A stretch of 64,000 nucleotides of DNA from positions 248,001 through 312,000 of the forward strand of contig NZ_QPJU01000002.1 in NCBI RefSeq assembly GCF_003337425.1, read 5' to 3'. This DNA comes from Extensimonas vulgaris (GTDB taxonomy: Bacteria; Pseudomonadota; Gammaproteobacteria; Burkholderiales; Burkholderiaceae_C). The position numbers were made by a program, and so were the translations under genes. Numbering within the stretch: position 1 is the first letter of the stretch; every line of letters begins with the position of its first letter. The notes below the pieces were generated by a model. The model searched no databases. It was given only the letters and a program-made list of their open reading frames with translations, and was not told where the DNA came from. Below are positions 56,077-64,000 of the stretch, one piece after another.

Positions 56077-57159
56077 ATGGATCGTCGATCGTTGATCAAA
56101 AATGCCGGCATCGCTGGCGTGCTGGCCGCAGGTGCAGCCCCCGCAGTGCACGCCCAGGCGGCGGTGCGCTGGCGCATGGCAGCGAGCTTCCCGAAGTCGC
56201 TCGACACCATTTTCGGTAGCGGTGAAAAATTTTCGCAAACCGTCAAGGAACTCTCGGGCGGCAAGTTCGAGGTCTCCGTGCACCCCGCGGGCGAGCTGAT
56301 GCCGGCATTCGGCGTGGTCGACGCGCTCGAAAAAGACACGATCGAAATGGCGCTGACGGCAGCGTATTACTTTGCCGGCAAGGACCCCATCTTCTCCATG
56401 AGCTGCGCCGTGCCCTTTGGCCCGACCACGCTGCAGATGAGCGCCTGGAAAGACCACGGCAACGGTCGCAAGCTGCTCGACGCCTTCTTCGCCAAATACA
56501 ACTTCCGCACCATGAGCGCGGGCAACACCACCACGCAGATGGGTGGCTGGTACCGCAAGGAAATCAAGACGCCGGCCGACCTCAAGGGGCTCAAGATGCG
56601 TCTGGGTGGCGGTATTTTTGGTGAAGCCATGGCCAAGCTGGGCGTGGTGTCGCAAAGCATGCCTGCCGGCGATATTTACCAGGCGCTCGAAAAGGGCACC
56701 CTCGACGCCGTGGAGTTCGTCGGCCCTTACGACGACGAAAAGCTGGGCTTCAACAAGGTTGCGCCCTTTTATTACTATCCCGGTTGGTGGGAGGGCAGCG
56801 CCGACCTCGAGTTCTTCATCAACAACAAGGCCTTCGAAAAGCTCTCGGCCGAAAACAAGGCCATCGTCAAGGCGGCCGGTGCGGTTGCAGCGGCGGACAT
56901 GACCGCCAAGTACGGCGCCCTGAACCCGATCGCGCTCAAGCGCCTCGTGGCCAGCGGCACCAAACTCAAAATGTTTCCCAAGCCGGTCATGGATGCGGGC
57001 TTCAAGGCCTCCATGGAGGTCTATGACGAGCACTGCGCCAAGTCGCCCGAGTTCAAGAAAATCTACGATGACATGCGCACCTTCCAGCGCGACCAGATTC
57101 TGTGGAACCGCTTCTCGGAGTTCCCGTACAACCAATACATGAACACCGTCAAAATCTGA
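56077..57159 (+). CDS. TRAP transporter substrate-binding protein (DctP type)
   Basis: Periplasmic solute receptor of 360 aa. The N-terminus (DRRSLIKNAGIAGVLAAGAA, cleaved after AVHA) has an RR pair that looks like a Tat signal. The TRAP signature region GLKMRLGGGIFGEAMAKLG and DIYQALEKGTLDAVEF are clear; the arginine of this motif usually contacts the substrate carboxylate. It is close to receptors for keto- or aromatic acids (TakP type). AGGAG lies upstream of the ATG at 56077. It is convergent with the membrane subunits. Confidence 0.9.
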   Translation: MDRRSLIKNAGIAGVLAAGAAPAVHAQAAVRWRMAASFPKSLDTIFGSGEKFSQTVKELSGGKFEVSVHPAGELMPAFGVVDALEKDTIEMALTAAYYFAGKDPIFSMSCAVPFGPTTLQMSAWKDHGNGRKLLDAFFAKYNFRTMSAGNTTTQMGGWYRKEIKTPADLKGLKMRLGGGIFGEAMAKLGVVSQSMPAGDIYQALEKGTLDAVEFVGPYDDEKLGFNKVAPFYYYPGWWEGSADLEFFINNKAFEKLSAENKAIVKAAGAVAAADMTAKYGALNPIALKRLVASGTKLKMFPKPVMDAGFKASMEVYDEHCAKSPEFKKIYDDMRTFQRDQILWNRFSEFPYNQYMNTVKI

Positions 57160-57214
57160 GAGGTTCGAAACAGGGTCTGGGGTCTGGGATACGAACCTTT
57201 CCCAGGCGCCGCAC

Positions 57215-57244
57215 AAAAAAGCCGCGACATGTCGCGGCTTTTTT
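57215..57244. terminator. Bidirectional terminator, perfect palindrome
   Basis: A 30-bp perfect palindrome: six As, GCCGCGACATGTCGCGGC, six Ts. It lies between convergent TRAP genes and should stop transcription from both sides. Confidence 0.92.
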
Positions 57245-57264
57245 GTGGATCGAAATGCTCGGCG

Positions 57265-59094
57265 CTATTTCTTCTTCAAGGCATCGTTCATGGCCTTCAT
57301 CGGGTCGTCGCTTTCTGCGCCGTAGCCCTCTGCACCGGGTGGGGTGGGCTCGGCGGAGCTCGCCGCGGCGGGCGCCTGCGCATCGCTGGCGGCATCCTGA
57401 GCGGGCGTGGTCGCGGCGTCGTCGCCCGTGCCGTAGCCGCTGCTGCCCTCCAGGCTTTCCCGCATCTCGGCACCCACGGCGTCCATATCGACCTTGACCT
57501 GCGCGTCCAGGCTGCCCGTCACGAGGCCGGGGAAGGTGATCAGCACGCCCACCATGACCAATTGCATCAGCACGAACGGAATCGCGCCCTTGTAGATCTG
57601 CATGGTGGTCACGGGCTCCATGCGCTTGCCGGTGGCCTTGTCGATATAAGGCTTTTCGGGCGCCACCGAGCGCAGGAAAAAGAGCGCAAAGCCAAAGGGC
57701 GGGTGCATGAACGAGGTTTGCATGTTGACCGCGAGCAGCACGCCAAACCAGATCAGGTCTATGCCCAGCTTGTCCGCCACCGGCCCGAGCAGCGGCACGA
57801 CGATGAACGAGAGCTCGAAATAGTCGAGGAAAAACGCGAGGAAAAACACCACGAGGTTCGCAAAGATCAGAAAGCCCACCTGCCCGCCGGGCAGGTTGCG
57901 CAGCAGCTCCTCCACCCATTTGTGTCCGTCTGCGGCCTGGAACACCATGCTGAACACGGTGGAGCCGATCAGGATGAACATCACGAACGAGGCGAGCTTG
58001 GTGGTCGACGCCAGCCCCTGCTTGAGCAAAGACCAGCTCATGCGCCCGCGCAAGGCGGCCATGATCAGCGCGCCCACCGCACCCATGGCACCGCCTTCGG
58101 TCGGCGTGGCCACGCCCAGAAAGATGGTGCCCAGCACGAGGAAGATCAGCAGCAGCGGCGGAATCAGCACGAAGGTCACGCGCTCGGCCAGGCGCGACAG
58201 CAGGCCGAGCTTGAGCAGGCGGTTGAGCGCCGCGATCAGCCAGGCCACGAACACGCCGCCGCACATGGCGACCACGACTTTTTCGTCGGTGGGCACGACA
58301 TCGACCGCTTCGCCCTGCCACCAGGTGTGCAATTGCGGCATGTAGTGCGCCATGGCGCCCGCCACCACCGCCGAGATGGCCAGCACCACGAACAGCGAGG
58401 GGTAGCCGCTGCTGCCGTTGGGCTCGCGGTAGGTGCGCGCCTCGGGGGGCAGCGCGGGCACCATCGCGGGGCGGAAAATGGCCAGCGCCACCACGAACAA
58501 CACATAAAAGCCCACCAGGATGAAGGCCGGCAGGAAGGCGCCCTTGTACATGTCGCCCACGCTGCGGCCTAGCTGGTCGGCCATGATGATCAGCACCAGC
58601 GACGGCGGGATGATCTGCGCGAGCGTGCCCGAGGCCGCGATCACGCCCGCCGAGACCGGGCGGTTGTAGCCGTAGCGCAGCATGATGGGCAGCGAGATCA
58701 GGCCCATGGAGATGACCGACGCCGCGACCACGCCCGTGGTGGCGGCGAGCAGTGCGCCGACGAAGATCACGGCCAGCGCGAGCCCGCCGCGCACGGGGCC
58801 GAACACCTGCCCCACCGTGTCGAGCAAGTCCTCGGCCATGCCGCTGCGCTCGAGGATCAGGCCCATGAGCGTGAAAAAGGGCACGGCCAGCAGCGTGTCG
58901 TTGGCCATGATGCCGATCAGGCGCTGCGGCAGCCAGGCGACGATGGAGGCCGGAAATACGCCGAGCTCTATGCCTATGAAGCCGAAGAACAGGCCGCAGG
59001 CCCCGAGGCTGAAGGCCACGGGAAAGCCCAGCAGCAAAAAGAGAATCAGCCCCGCAAACATGAAGGGGGCGAAGTTGGCGGTCAACAATTCCAT
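57265..59094 (-). CDS. TRAP transporter large permease (DctM type)
   Basis: Inner-membrane protein of 609 aa. It has many helices; the N-terminal part is the usual DctM fold (ANDTLLAVPFFTLMGLILER and TGVVAASVISMGLISLP). It is longer than typical DctM (about 430) because of an additional segment of about 130 residues with two or three helices in the middle (about 215-345), and a disordered tail rich in Ala, Asp and Ser. Despite this length, nothing suggests a fusion of two genes. It pairs with the small subunit upstream. Confidence 0.9.
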   Translation of the reverse strand: MELLTANFAPFMFAGLILFLLLGFPVAFSLGACGLFFGFIGIELGVFPASIVAWLPQRLIGIMANDTLLAVPFFTLMGLILERSGMAEDLLDTVGQVFGPVRGGLALAVIFVGALLAATTGVVAASVISMGLISLPIMLRYGYNRPVSAGVIAASGTLAQIIPPSLVLIIMADQLGRSVGDMYKGAFLPAFILVGFYVLFVVALAIFRPAMVPALPPEARTYREPNGSSGYPSLFVVLAISAVVAGAMAHYMPQLHTWWQGEAVDVVPTDEKVVVAMCGGVFVAWLIAALNRLLKLGLLSRLAERVTFVLIPPLLLIFLVLGTIFLGVATPTEGGAMGAVGALIMAALRGRMSWSLLKQGLASTTKLASFVMFILIGSTVFSMVFQAADGHKWVEELLRNLPGGQVGFLIFANLVVFFLAFFLDYFELSFIVVPLLGPVADKLGIDLIWFGVLLAVNMQTSFMHPPFGFALFFLRSVAPEKPYIDKATGKRMEPVTTMQIYKGAIPFVLMQLVMVGVLITFPGLVTGSLDAQVKVDMDAVGAEMRESLEGSSGYGTGDDAATTPAQDAASDAQAPAAASSAEPTPPGAEGYGAESDDPMKAMNDALKKK

Positions 59095-59115
59095 GGTGCA
59101 GGCTCCTGCCGGGGG

Positions 59116-59733
59116 TTAGCGAGCGCCGCCGGCAGCGGGCGCGGTGTCGTTGTTCTGGGCGGCGCGCAACAGTTCTTGCGCGAGTTCTTCCTCGGCCGAT
59201 TTCTCACCCAGGCGCCCCATGGGGTCCGGCCCCTGGCCGCGCAGGTAGGCGACGCGCTTGATCAGCTCCGACCAGCCCTGCAAGAGCAGCAGCGCAAAGC
59301 CCACGGGCAGCGCGAGCCACACGGGCCAGCGCACCAGGCCACCGGCATTGGCCGACATTTCGCCTGATTGGAACTTCTCGATCACCATCGGGATGTTCAG
59401 GTAGAGCACCACCACGCACAGCGGCGTGAGGAAAAAGGCAAAACCCAGAATGTCTATCCACACCTGCACCTTCTTGGGCAGGCGGCTGTTGAGCACGTCG
59501 ATGCGCACGTGCTCACGCTGCAGCAGCGTGTAGCCGGCGGCCACCAGAAACGACCAGGCGAACAAGTACCACTGCACTTCGAGCCAGGCGTTGGAGCTGT
59601 AGTTGAATACTTTGCGCACCACCGCATTGCCCGCGCTGATGAGGGTGGCGGCAAAAATCAGCCAGATGGCGTATTTGCCGACCTGGGCGTTGAGCCAGTC
59701 GATCGCTTTGGATAATTTGAGCAATGCCTGCAT
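59116..59733 (-). CDS. TRAP transporter small permease (DctQ type)
   Basis: Four-helix inner-membrane protein of 205 aa. Its first helix is KYAIWLIFAATLISAGNAVV and the conserved SNAWLEVQWYLFAWSFLV and LQREHVRIDVLNSRL segments are typical DctQ. The ATG at 59733 is preceded by AAGGAG. A possible promoter (TACAAT at 59818-59813) lies about 80 bases upstream. 21 bases separate its stop from the DctM start. Confidence 0.9.
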   Translation of the reverse strand: MQALLKLSKAIDWLNAQVGKYAIWLIFAATLISAGNAVVRKVFNYSSNAWLEVQWYLFAWSFLVAAGYTLLQREHVRIDVLNSRLPKKVQVWIDILGFAFFLTPLCVVVLYLNIPMVIEKFQSGEMSANAGGLVRWPVWLALPVGFALLLLQGWSELIKRVAYLRGQGPDPMGRLGEKSAEEELAQELLRAAQNNDTAPAAGGAR

Positions 59734-59927
59734 GCTGTCTCCTTGGTAAGGCGGTACACGAGCCCGGCCCATCGATCAAGGGGCGCAGTGGGCACGGTCG
59801 GACGAACCCCCCATTGTACGAAGCACTGTACGCACCCAACGGGTGGTGCGGTGGCGGTGTTATCCCTGAGGATGCGTGTGCCGGCCCGGCGCGCGCGGCC
59901 GAGCAGTCGGGTTCACGCGTGGCGGGT

Positions 59928-61625
59928 TCACTCATCCTCGCCGCGGTGGCTGCTGCGCCAGATCGCGCGCACCAGCCACAGGCCGCAGACCACGGCCGCC
60001 AGGAAGCCCAGGAAGCCGAAGGCCGGCAGCCCGAACAGCGTGGGGCCGCCCCGCACGGTCATGACGATGGACGAGCCGACGATCAGCGCGGCGATCACCA
60101 GCGCCATGGCCAGGCGGTTGGCCGAGCGGTCGATCTGGTCGCCCACGCGCTTGAGGTGCGCGACCTCCACGTGCACCTGCACGCGCCCGCGCCGTGCGTT
60201 GCGCAGCAGCCGCGTGAGATCTTCGGGCAGGTGTTCCAGCGTGCTCAGGCTGCGGCGCAGCGTCTGCCAGGCACGCCGGCCCACGGCGCGCGGCGTGTAG
60301 CGGGCCTGCGCGACCTGCTGCAGCAGCGGCTCGGCCTCGGCGGCCATGTGAAAGTCGGGGTCCAGACCGCGGCCCATGCCTTCGAGCGTGATGAAGGCCT
60401 TGATCAGCAGCGCCAGGTCGGAGGGCAGGCCCAGCCGGTGCGTGCGCAGGATCGCAGTGACGTCGGTGAGCATCTGCGCGAGGCTCAGCTGTGCGAGCGG
60501 CACGCCCTGGTACTGGTCGACGAAATCCTCGATTTCGGACTCGAGCTGCGACAGGCTCACCGCGTGCGCGTTGCTGGTCCAGTCGAGCAAGACTTCGGCC
60601 ACCGTGGGCGGCTGCGGCTCCACGAGGCCCAGCAGCAGGTGCAAAAGCTCGTCGCGCCGGCGCTGCGAGAGCCGCCCGACCATGCCGAAGTCGATGAAGG
60701 CGATGCGGTTGCCGGGCAGGTAGAACACATTGCCGGGGTGCGGGTCGGCATGGAAAAAGCCGTCCTCGACGATGGTTTTGAGCACTGTGAGTGCTCCGCG
60801 GCGCGCCAGCAGCTGACGGTCGAAGCCGGCCTCGGGCGTGAGCTGTTCGAGCGCGTTGCCGGGCACGCCCGCGATGAAGTCCTGCACGTTGATGCGCTCG
60901 CCGGTGTAGCGCCAGTGCACACGCGGGATCATGATGTAGGGCAGCGCCGCGAGGTTGGCCGCGATGCGTTCGGCGTTGCGGCATTCGGCCGCGAGATCGA
61001 GCTCGCGCCGCAGCGAGCGCGCGAACTCGCGCACCAGCTCCTGCGGGTGGAAGGGCCTGAGGTGGGGCAGCTCGACTTCGGCGAGCGCGGCCAGGCGCTG
61101 CAGCAGGCGCAGGTCGGCTTCGATGATTTCGGTGATACCGGGGCGGCGGATCTTGACCACGACCTCGGTGCCGTCGTGCAGCTGTGCGCGGTGCACCTGC
61201 GCGATCGAGGCGGCGGCGAGCGGCTCGGGGTCGAAGCGCGCGAACACCTCTTCGGGCTCGCCACCGAGGTCGGCGCGCAGCTGCGGGCGCAGCGCGTCCA
61301 GCGGCAGCGCAGGCACGTTGCTGTGCAGCTTTTCGAATTCGGCGATCCAGGGTGGGCTGAACAGGTCGGCGCGACCCGCGAGGATCTGCCCGAACTTGAC
61401 GAAAGTCGGCCCCAGCTCCTCGAGCGCCAGGCGCACCTGCACGGGCGGCTCGAGCCGCGCCAAATCCGTGGGCAGGTGCCAGTGCAGCTTCGCGCCCGCG
61501 CGCTCGAGCTTGTCGGCCAGGCCGAGCCGGCGCACCGTGTCGCCAAAGCCATGGCGCACCAGCACGCCCAGGATTTCCTTGAGGCGTCCCAGATCGCGCG
61601 CGGTCTCCAGGGTCTCGATCAGCAT
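59928..61625 (-). CDS. ubiB: ABC1/UbiB atypical kinase for ubiquinone biosynthesis
   Basis: Atypical kinase/ATPase of 565 aa needed for aerobic ubiquinone hydroxylation. The KxGQ motif is in FVKFGQILAGR, the alanine-rich loop in LAAASIAQVHRAQL, and the catalytic segments are FHADPHPGNV and FIDFGMVG. Two C-terminal membrane helices follow (about 505-545). Length is slightly above the E. coli protein. The short tail ends at 59928. It stands alone. Confidence 0.93.
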   Translation of the reverse strand: MLIETLETARDLGRLKEILGVLVRHGFGDTVRRLGLADKLERAGAKLHWHLPTDLARLEPPVQVRLALEELGPTFVKFGQILAGRADLFSPPWIAEFEKLHSNVPALPLDALRPQLRADLGGEPEEVFARFDPEPLAAASIAQVHRAQLHDGTEVVVKIRRPGITEIIEADLRLLQRLAALAEVELPHLRPFHPQELVREFARSLRRELDLAAECRNAERIAANLAALPYIMIPRVHWRYTGERINVQDFIAGVPGNALEQLTPEAGFDRQLLARRGALTVLKTIVEDGFFHADPHPGNVFYLPGNRIAFIDFGMVGRLSQRRRDELLHLLLGLVEPQPPTVAEVLLDWTSNAHAVSLSQLESEIEDFVDQYQGVPLAQLSLAQMLTDVTAILRTHRLGLPSDLALLIKAFITLEGMGRGLDPDFHMAAEAEPLLQQVAQARYTPRAVGRRAWQTLRRSLSTLEHLPEDLTRLLRNARRGRVQVHVEVAHLKRVGDQIDRSANRLAMALVIAALIVGSSIVMTVRGGPTLFGLPAFGFLGFLAAVVCGLWLVRAIWRSSHRGEDE

Positions 61626-61701
61626 GCGGGGATGATAGTGCCCCGGCGTTCGTCAGCAGCTTCTTCAGCAGCTTTGGGCAACGTGCCCCGTGCGCAGTCC
61701 G

Positions 61702-62226
61702 TCAGGCAGCGACGGCATGCGGCCCGGCTTCTGTGCCTGCCGCAGTGCCGGCATGCGCGGGAGTGCCCACGCCGACGCCAACCTCGCCCGCGAGCTGGCC
61801 ACCTTCTTCGACCACCAGCTTGCCATAACGGATCTTGCCGCTGACTTTGCCCGTGCTGTGGATCACGAGCTTTTGGCGCACGGTGAGCGCGCCGTTGAAT
61901 TCGCCATGGATTTCCGCGATGTCGATCTCTGCCGAGCCACGAAAGGCGCCTTGTGCAGCGATGTGGATCACGCGCGAGTCCATGGTGGCTTCGACCGTAC
62001 CCTCGACCACCAAGGTGTCGCAATCGGTGATTTCGACCCCTTTGAGCTTGATGTTGGGCCCGACGATGAGCTTGCTGCCCTGGCTGTCGGGCGCGGTTTT
62101 GGACATTGCGGCGCCGGCGCTTGCCGGCGCCGGCGCGCTGGAAGTGCCCGTGGCGGGCATGGTGCTGTGGCGCGATGCAAACGCATCGGGTTCACGTTTG
62201 CCGAAAAAGGGGGATTGCACGGCCAT
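61702..62226 (-). CDS. Bactofilin (polymer-forming cytoskeletal protein)
   Basis: Cytoskeletal beta-helix protein of 174 aa. A proline/alanine/serine-rich N-terminus of about 55 residues precedes the bactofilin domain (about 58-145; SKLIVGPNIKLKGVEI, VVEGTVEATM and EIDIAEIHGEFNGALTV are repeating beta turns). A second disordered tail follows. The ATG at 62226 has a good GAGGAGA. Bactofilins act in cell shape or stalk or flagellar placement. Confidence 0.9.
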   Translation of the reverse strand: MAVQSPFFGKREPDAFASRHSTMPATGTSSAPAPASAGAAMSKTAPDSQGSKLIVGPNIKLKGVEITDCDTLVVEGTVEATMDSRVIHIAAQGAFRGSAEIDIAEIHGEFNGALTVRQKLVIHSTGKVSGKIRYGKLVVEEGGQLAGEVGVGVGTPAHAGTAAGTEAGPHAVAA

Positions 62227-62344
62227 CGGTTCTCCTCGAAAAAGAACCTTCATCGTAGGCGCCGCGCCCCTTGGGAGTCCTGCCGCAACGCGCAAAAGCG
62301 GTAAGCAAAGCGCTCGGTCGTTGCATGCGCTTACAAGCCTTGCG
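62227..62344. other. Leader of bactofilin gene
   Basis: 118 bases of upstream sequence before the first MITE. No further gene is evident. The gap of 488 bases between the bactofilin and the enoyl-CoA hydratase homologue is otherwise taken up by two MITEs and 40 bases downstream of them. Confidence 0.55.
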
Positions 62345-62348
62345 CTAG

Positions 62349-62506
62349 TGCAGTGTTTGATGCTTGATGCGACAAATAAAACCGATGGATTTTTGGTCTG
62401 GGCAAGGCGCAAACCGCAGCGATACCGGGTGGTATTGCGAGGATTTGCAACGCGGCCCGGGCCGAAAAGACGCGGTTTTATGTCGCAGATAGCGTCGAAC
62501 ACTGCA
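62349..62506. mobile_element. MITE-like element A
   Basis: Outer ends TGCAGTGTT and AACACTGCA are flanked by CTAG on both sides (62345-62348, 62507-62510). Counting the CTAG, the terminal arms extend to about 40 bases (62345-62384 and 62473-62510) with two small mismatches, a short unmatched run and a two-base gap. It is 158 bp long and non-coding. CTAG suits a YTAR-type target duplication, as made by IS5 or IS701 members. Confidence 0.8.
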
Positions 62507-62510
62507 CTAG

Positions 62511-62671
62511 GAGCCTGTCGGACTTTGGAATCGTCGGCTGCGAATGCGCCGCAGCGGCCCATTTTTTACCGTCTTCTTGCCCCATAGCACCACTATGGGG
62601 CTGCGAATCCGGCAAAAACTGGCCTCGCTGGGGCACCTTCTCGCTTTCGACGCCCAAAGTCCGACAGGCTC
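62511..62671. mobile_element. MITE-like element B
   Basis: Perfect 18-bp terminal inverted repeats GAGCCTGTCGGACTTTGG (62511-62528) and its complement (62654-62671), flanked by CTAG (62507-62510 and 62672-62675). It is 161 bp, non-coding, with an internal 8-bp hairpin CCCCATAG-5 nt-CTATGGGG (62580-62600). It abuts element A and shares one CTAG with it. Confidence 0.85.
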
Positions 62672-62714
62672 CTAGCACACAAGACGCTTTCGCCGCGTGG
62701 CGCGGGCGGCGCTT

Positions 62715-63491
62715 TCAGAGCTTGCTGAAATCGGGGCGGCGCTTTTCGAGGAACGCGGTGAAGGCTTCGCGCGCGGCCGGGGCGGTGAGCAGGCGGCTGA
62801 AGGTTTCAGCCTCTTCGGCGATGCGCTCGAGCACGGCGGGGGTTTGGCCTTTTTTGAGCAGGCGCTTGGTCTCGATGAGGGAGCTCAAGGGCTTGGCCGC
62901 GAGCTTTTTCGCTTGCGCCTGGGCCAGCGCGTTGCATTCGGTGGGCGGCACCACGCGGTTGACCAGGCCGGCTTCGAGCGCGGCTTCGGCCAGGAAGGGC
63001 TCGCCGAACAACAGCGCCTCGGCCGCGCGGTGGTAGCCGAGGATTTGCGGCGCGAGCAGGCTGGAGCCGGCCTCGGGGCACAGGCCAAGGTTCACGAAAG
63101 GCATGGAAAACACCGCGTTGTCGCCCGCATAGACCAGGTCGCAATGAAAGAGCATGGTCGTGCCCAGGCCCACGGCCGGGCCGCAGACGGCGGCTATCAT
63201 GGGCTTGGAGAAGGTCGCGAGGCCGCGCAGCACGTCGAACACGGGCGCGGTTGGGCCGGCGGGCGGGCGCTCGAGGAAGTCGGCAATGTCGTTGCCCGCG
63301 CTGAACACGGTCGCGTCGCCCTGGAACACGAGCACGCGCACCTGCGGGTCGGCCTCGGCCGCAGCGAGCGTGGCGGCCAGCGTGGCGTACATGGCCGCAG
63401 TGAAGGCGTTTTTCTTGTCCACGCGGTGGAAGGTGATGGTGCACACGCCGGCTTCGGTGTGCTGCAGGATGTCCTGGTTGCTGGAGCTCAT
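62715..63491 (-). CDS. Enoyl-CoA hydratase/isomerase family protein
   Basis: Crotonase-fold protein of 258 aa, cytosolic. The first oxyanion-hole segment is VFSAGNDIADFLE (about 62-74), the second is CGPAVGLGTTMLFHCDL (about 102-118). Aspartate or glutamate expected in the second site is replaced by threonine (GTTM), whereas a glutamate is present later in LCPEAGSS. It resembles the Delta3,Delta2-enoyl-CoA isomerase-like group. Immediate neighbour on the same strand is a thioesterase-like gene. Confidence 0.88.
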   Translation of the reverse strand: MSSSNQDILQHTEAGVCTITFHRVDKKNAFTAAMYATLAATLAAAEADPQVRVLVFQGDATVFSAGNDIADFLERPPAGPTAPVFDVLRGLATFSKPMIAAVCGPAVGLGTTMLFHCDLVYAGDNAVFSMPFVNLGLCPEAGSSLLAPQILGYHRAAEALLFGEPFLAEAALEAGLVNRVVPPTECNALAQAQAKKLAAKPLSSLIETKRLLKKGQTPAVLERIAEEAETFSRLLTAPAAREAFTAFLEKRRPDFSKL

Positions 63492-63547
63492 GGGGGGTTC
63501 TCAAAGGATGGGGGAAAGTGCGTGTCGTCCGCGGCTTCGTGCGGGCC

Positions 63548-64000
63548 TTATTCTTTGTAATAGACCACCTGGTGCGTGGTCGCGAGCATGGTGCCGGCTT
63601 CGTTCCACACCTGCGCGGTCTGGTCGAAAAAGCCGTTGCGAAACTCCTGTGCCTGTGCCTGGCCGAGCAGGTAGCCGGTGCCTGTGGCCGCGAGCTCCGT
63701 GCTGCCAGCGTGGAAATACACCGTCATCGACACCGTGCCAATGGGCACGCGGCGCGCGCGGCGCAAAAACAGGCGTGGAAAAAACAGGTCGCACAGCGCC
63801 GCGAGCGCGCAGAAGTCGAGCGGCCGCGGCGGCGCGTCGCGCATCCATAGCTGGGTGAGGCTGCTGTGGCCGTGGCTGTCGTCCCATACGCGCGGAAAGT
63901 CGCCGACGATCGCGCGCATCTCGTAGCGGTTGCGCCACTCCATGGGCACGCCGCCGCGTGCTTCGGCCAACACCTCGTGCGGGCGCGGCACGGGGGGCGC
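63548..64000 (-). CDS. Acyl-CoA thioesterase-like protein (5' end cut by window)
   Basis: The C-terminal 150 residues of a protein open to the window edge. The segments SLTQLWMRDAPPRPLDF and TVSMTVYFHAGSTELAATG are of the double-hotdog acyl-CoA thioesterase family (TesB/TE-II-like). The last residues are TTHQVVYYKE. A GTG at 63991 is in frame, but the gene almost surely starts outside the window, because such proteins are about 270-280 aa. It lies upstream of the enoyl-CoA hydratase homologue. Confidence 0.8.
   Translation of the reverse strand, partial: APPVPRPHEVLAEARGGVPMEWRNRYEMRAIVGDFPRVWDDSHGHSSLTQLWMRDAPPRPLDFCALAALCDLFFPRLFLRRARRVPIGTVSMTVYFHAGSTELAATGTGYLLGQAQAQEFRNGFFDQTAQVWNEAGTMLATTHQVVYYKE

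Noticed and set aside
62337-62590. Open frames running through the two MITEs
   Set aside because: They follow the inverted repeats and have no start context; their sequence is repeat-derived.

Overview
The window is chromosomal DNA of a high-GC betaproteobacterium, most likely a member of the Comamonadaceae (Acidovorax-like). Three things point there: high-GC codon use, gene neighbourhoods typical of Burkholderiales (kdsD-kdsC-lptC, xseB-ispA-dxs, flhDC), and several copies of a short palindromic intergenic repeat built around AGCGCTTG / GCTGCTAGCGC that I associate with that family. About 58 protein genes are supported. I see no rRNA, tRNA or CRISPR array, and no intact transposase gene. Three non-autonomous, MITE-like elements are present.

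Layout. 1-3.2 kb: a polar amino-acid ABC transporter (ATPase cut by the window edge, permease, binding protein) and a TauE/SafE permease. 3.5-7.7 kb: a chemoreceptor, then the copper ATPase copA divergent from copZ. 7.8-12.1 kb: LPS genes lptC, kdsC and kdsD, divergent from a Kef-type antiporter. 12.1-15.7 kb: an unknown protein, a lone cyclic-nucleotide-binding domain, a hotdog thioesterase, an enoyl-CoA hydratase homologue and a K+ channel with a C-terminal zinc ribbon. 15.7-20.5 kb: a flippase-like protein, a polyprenyl-phosphate glycosyltransferase, a GT39-type transferase and a UDP-glucuronate-4-epimerase-like enzyme, which together look like a sugar-decoration pathway. 20.5-28.7 kb: a NarL-type two-component pair, then an operon with a CheZ-like small protein, cheY, cheA, cheW, cheR, cheD and cheB. 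28.8-34.8 kb: radA, a TctE/TctD-like two-component pair, dcd and rhlE. 35.3-41.8 kb: apaH, a CNNM/CorC protein, two tandem SYLF lipoproteins, flhC and flhD, a sulfurtransferase and an EamA exporter.

42-52.6 kb is the most accessory-looking part. It holds a Rieske oxygenase, a GAF-Fis regulator without an AAA+ domain, and a complete form II (CoxS-L-M order) molybdenum hydroxylase operon with its maturation genes coxD, coxE, coxG and an XdhC/CoxF-type gene. 52.7-56 kb is the isoprenoid precursor block xseB-ispA-dxs. 56-59.7 kb is a TRAP transporter whose binding protein is convergent to its membrane subunits. 59.9-64 kb holds ubiB, a bactofilin, two abutting MITEs, a second enoyl-CoA hydratase homologue and the end of an acyl-CoA thioesterase-like gene.

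Functional links. The chemotaxis operon, the chemoreceptor at 3.5 kb and flhDC describe a motile cell. The Mo-hydroxylase cluster suggests oxidation of CO or, more likely given the form II signature, of an unidentified aldehyde or heterocyclic substrate. The kds/lpt genes and the 15.7-20.5 kb cluster both serve the outer surface. The most notable hypotheses are the short CheZ-like phosphatase with a D-x3-Q pair, the predicted galacturonate-type decoration pathway, and the MITEs.
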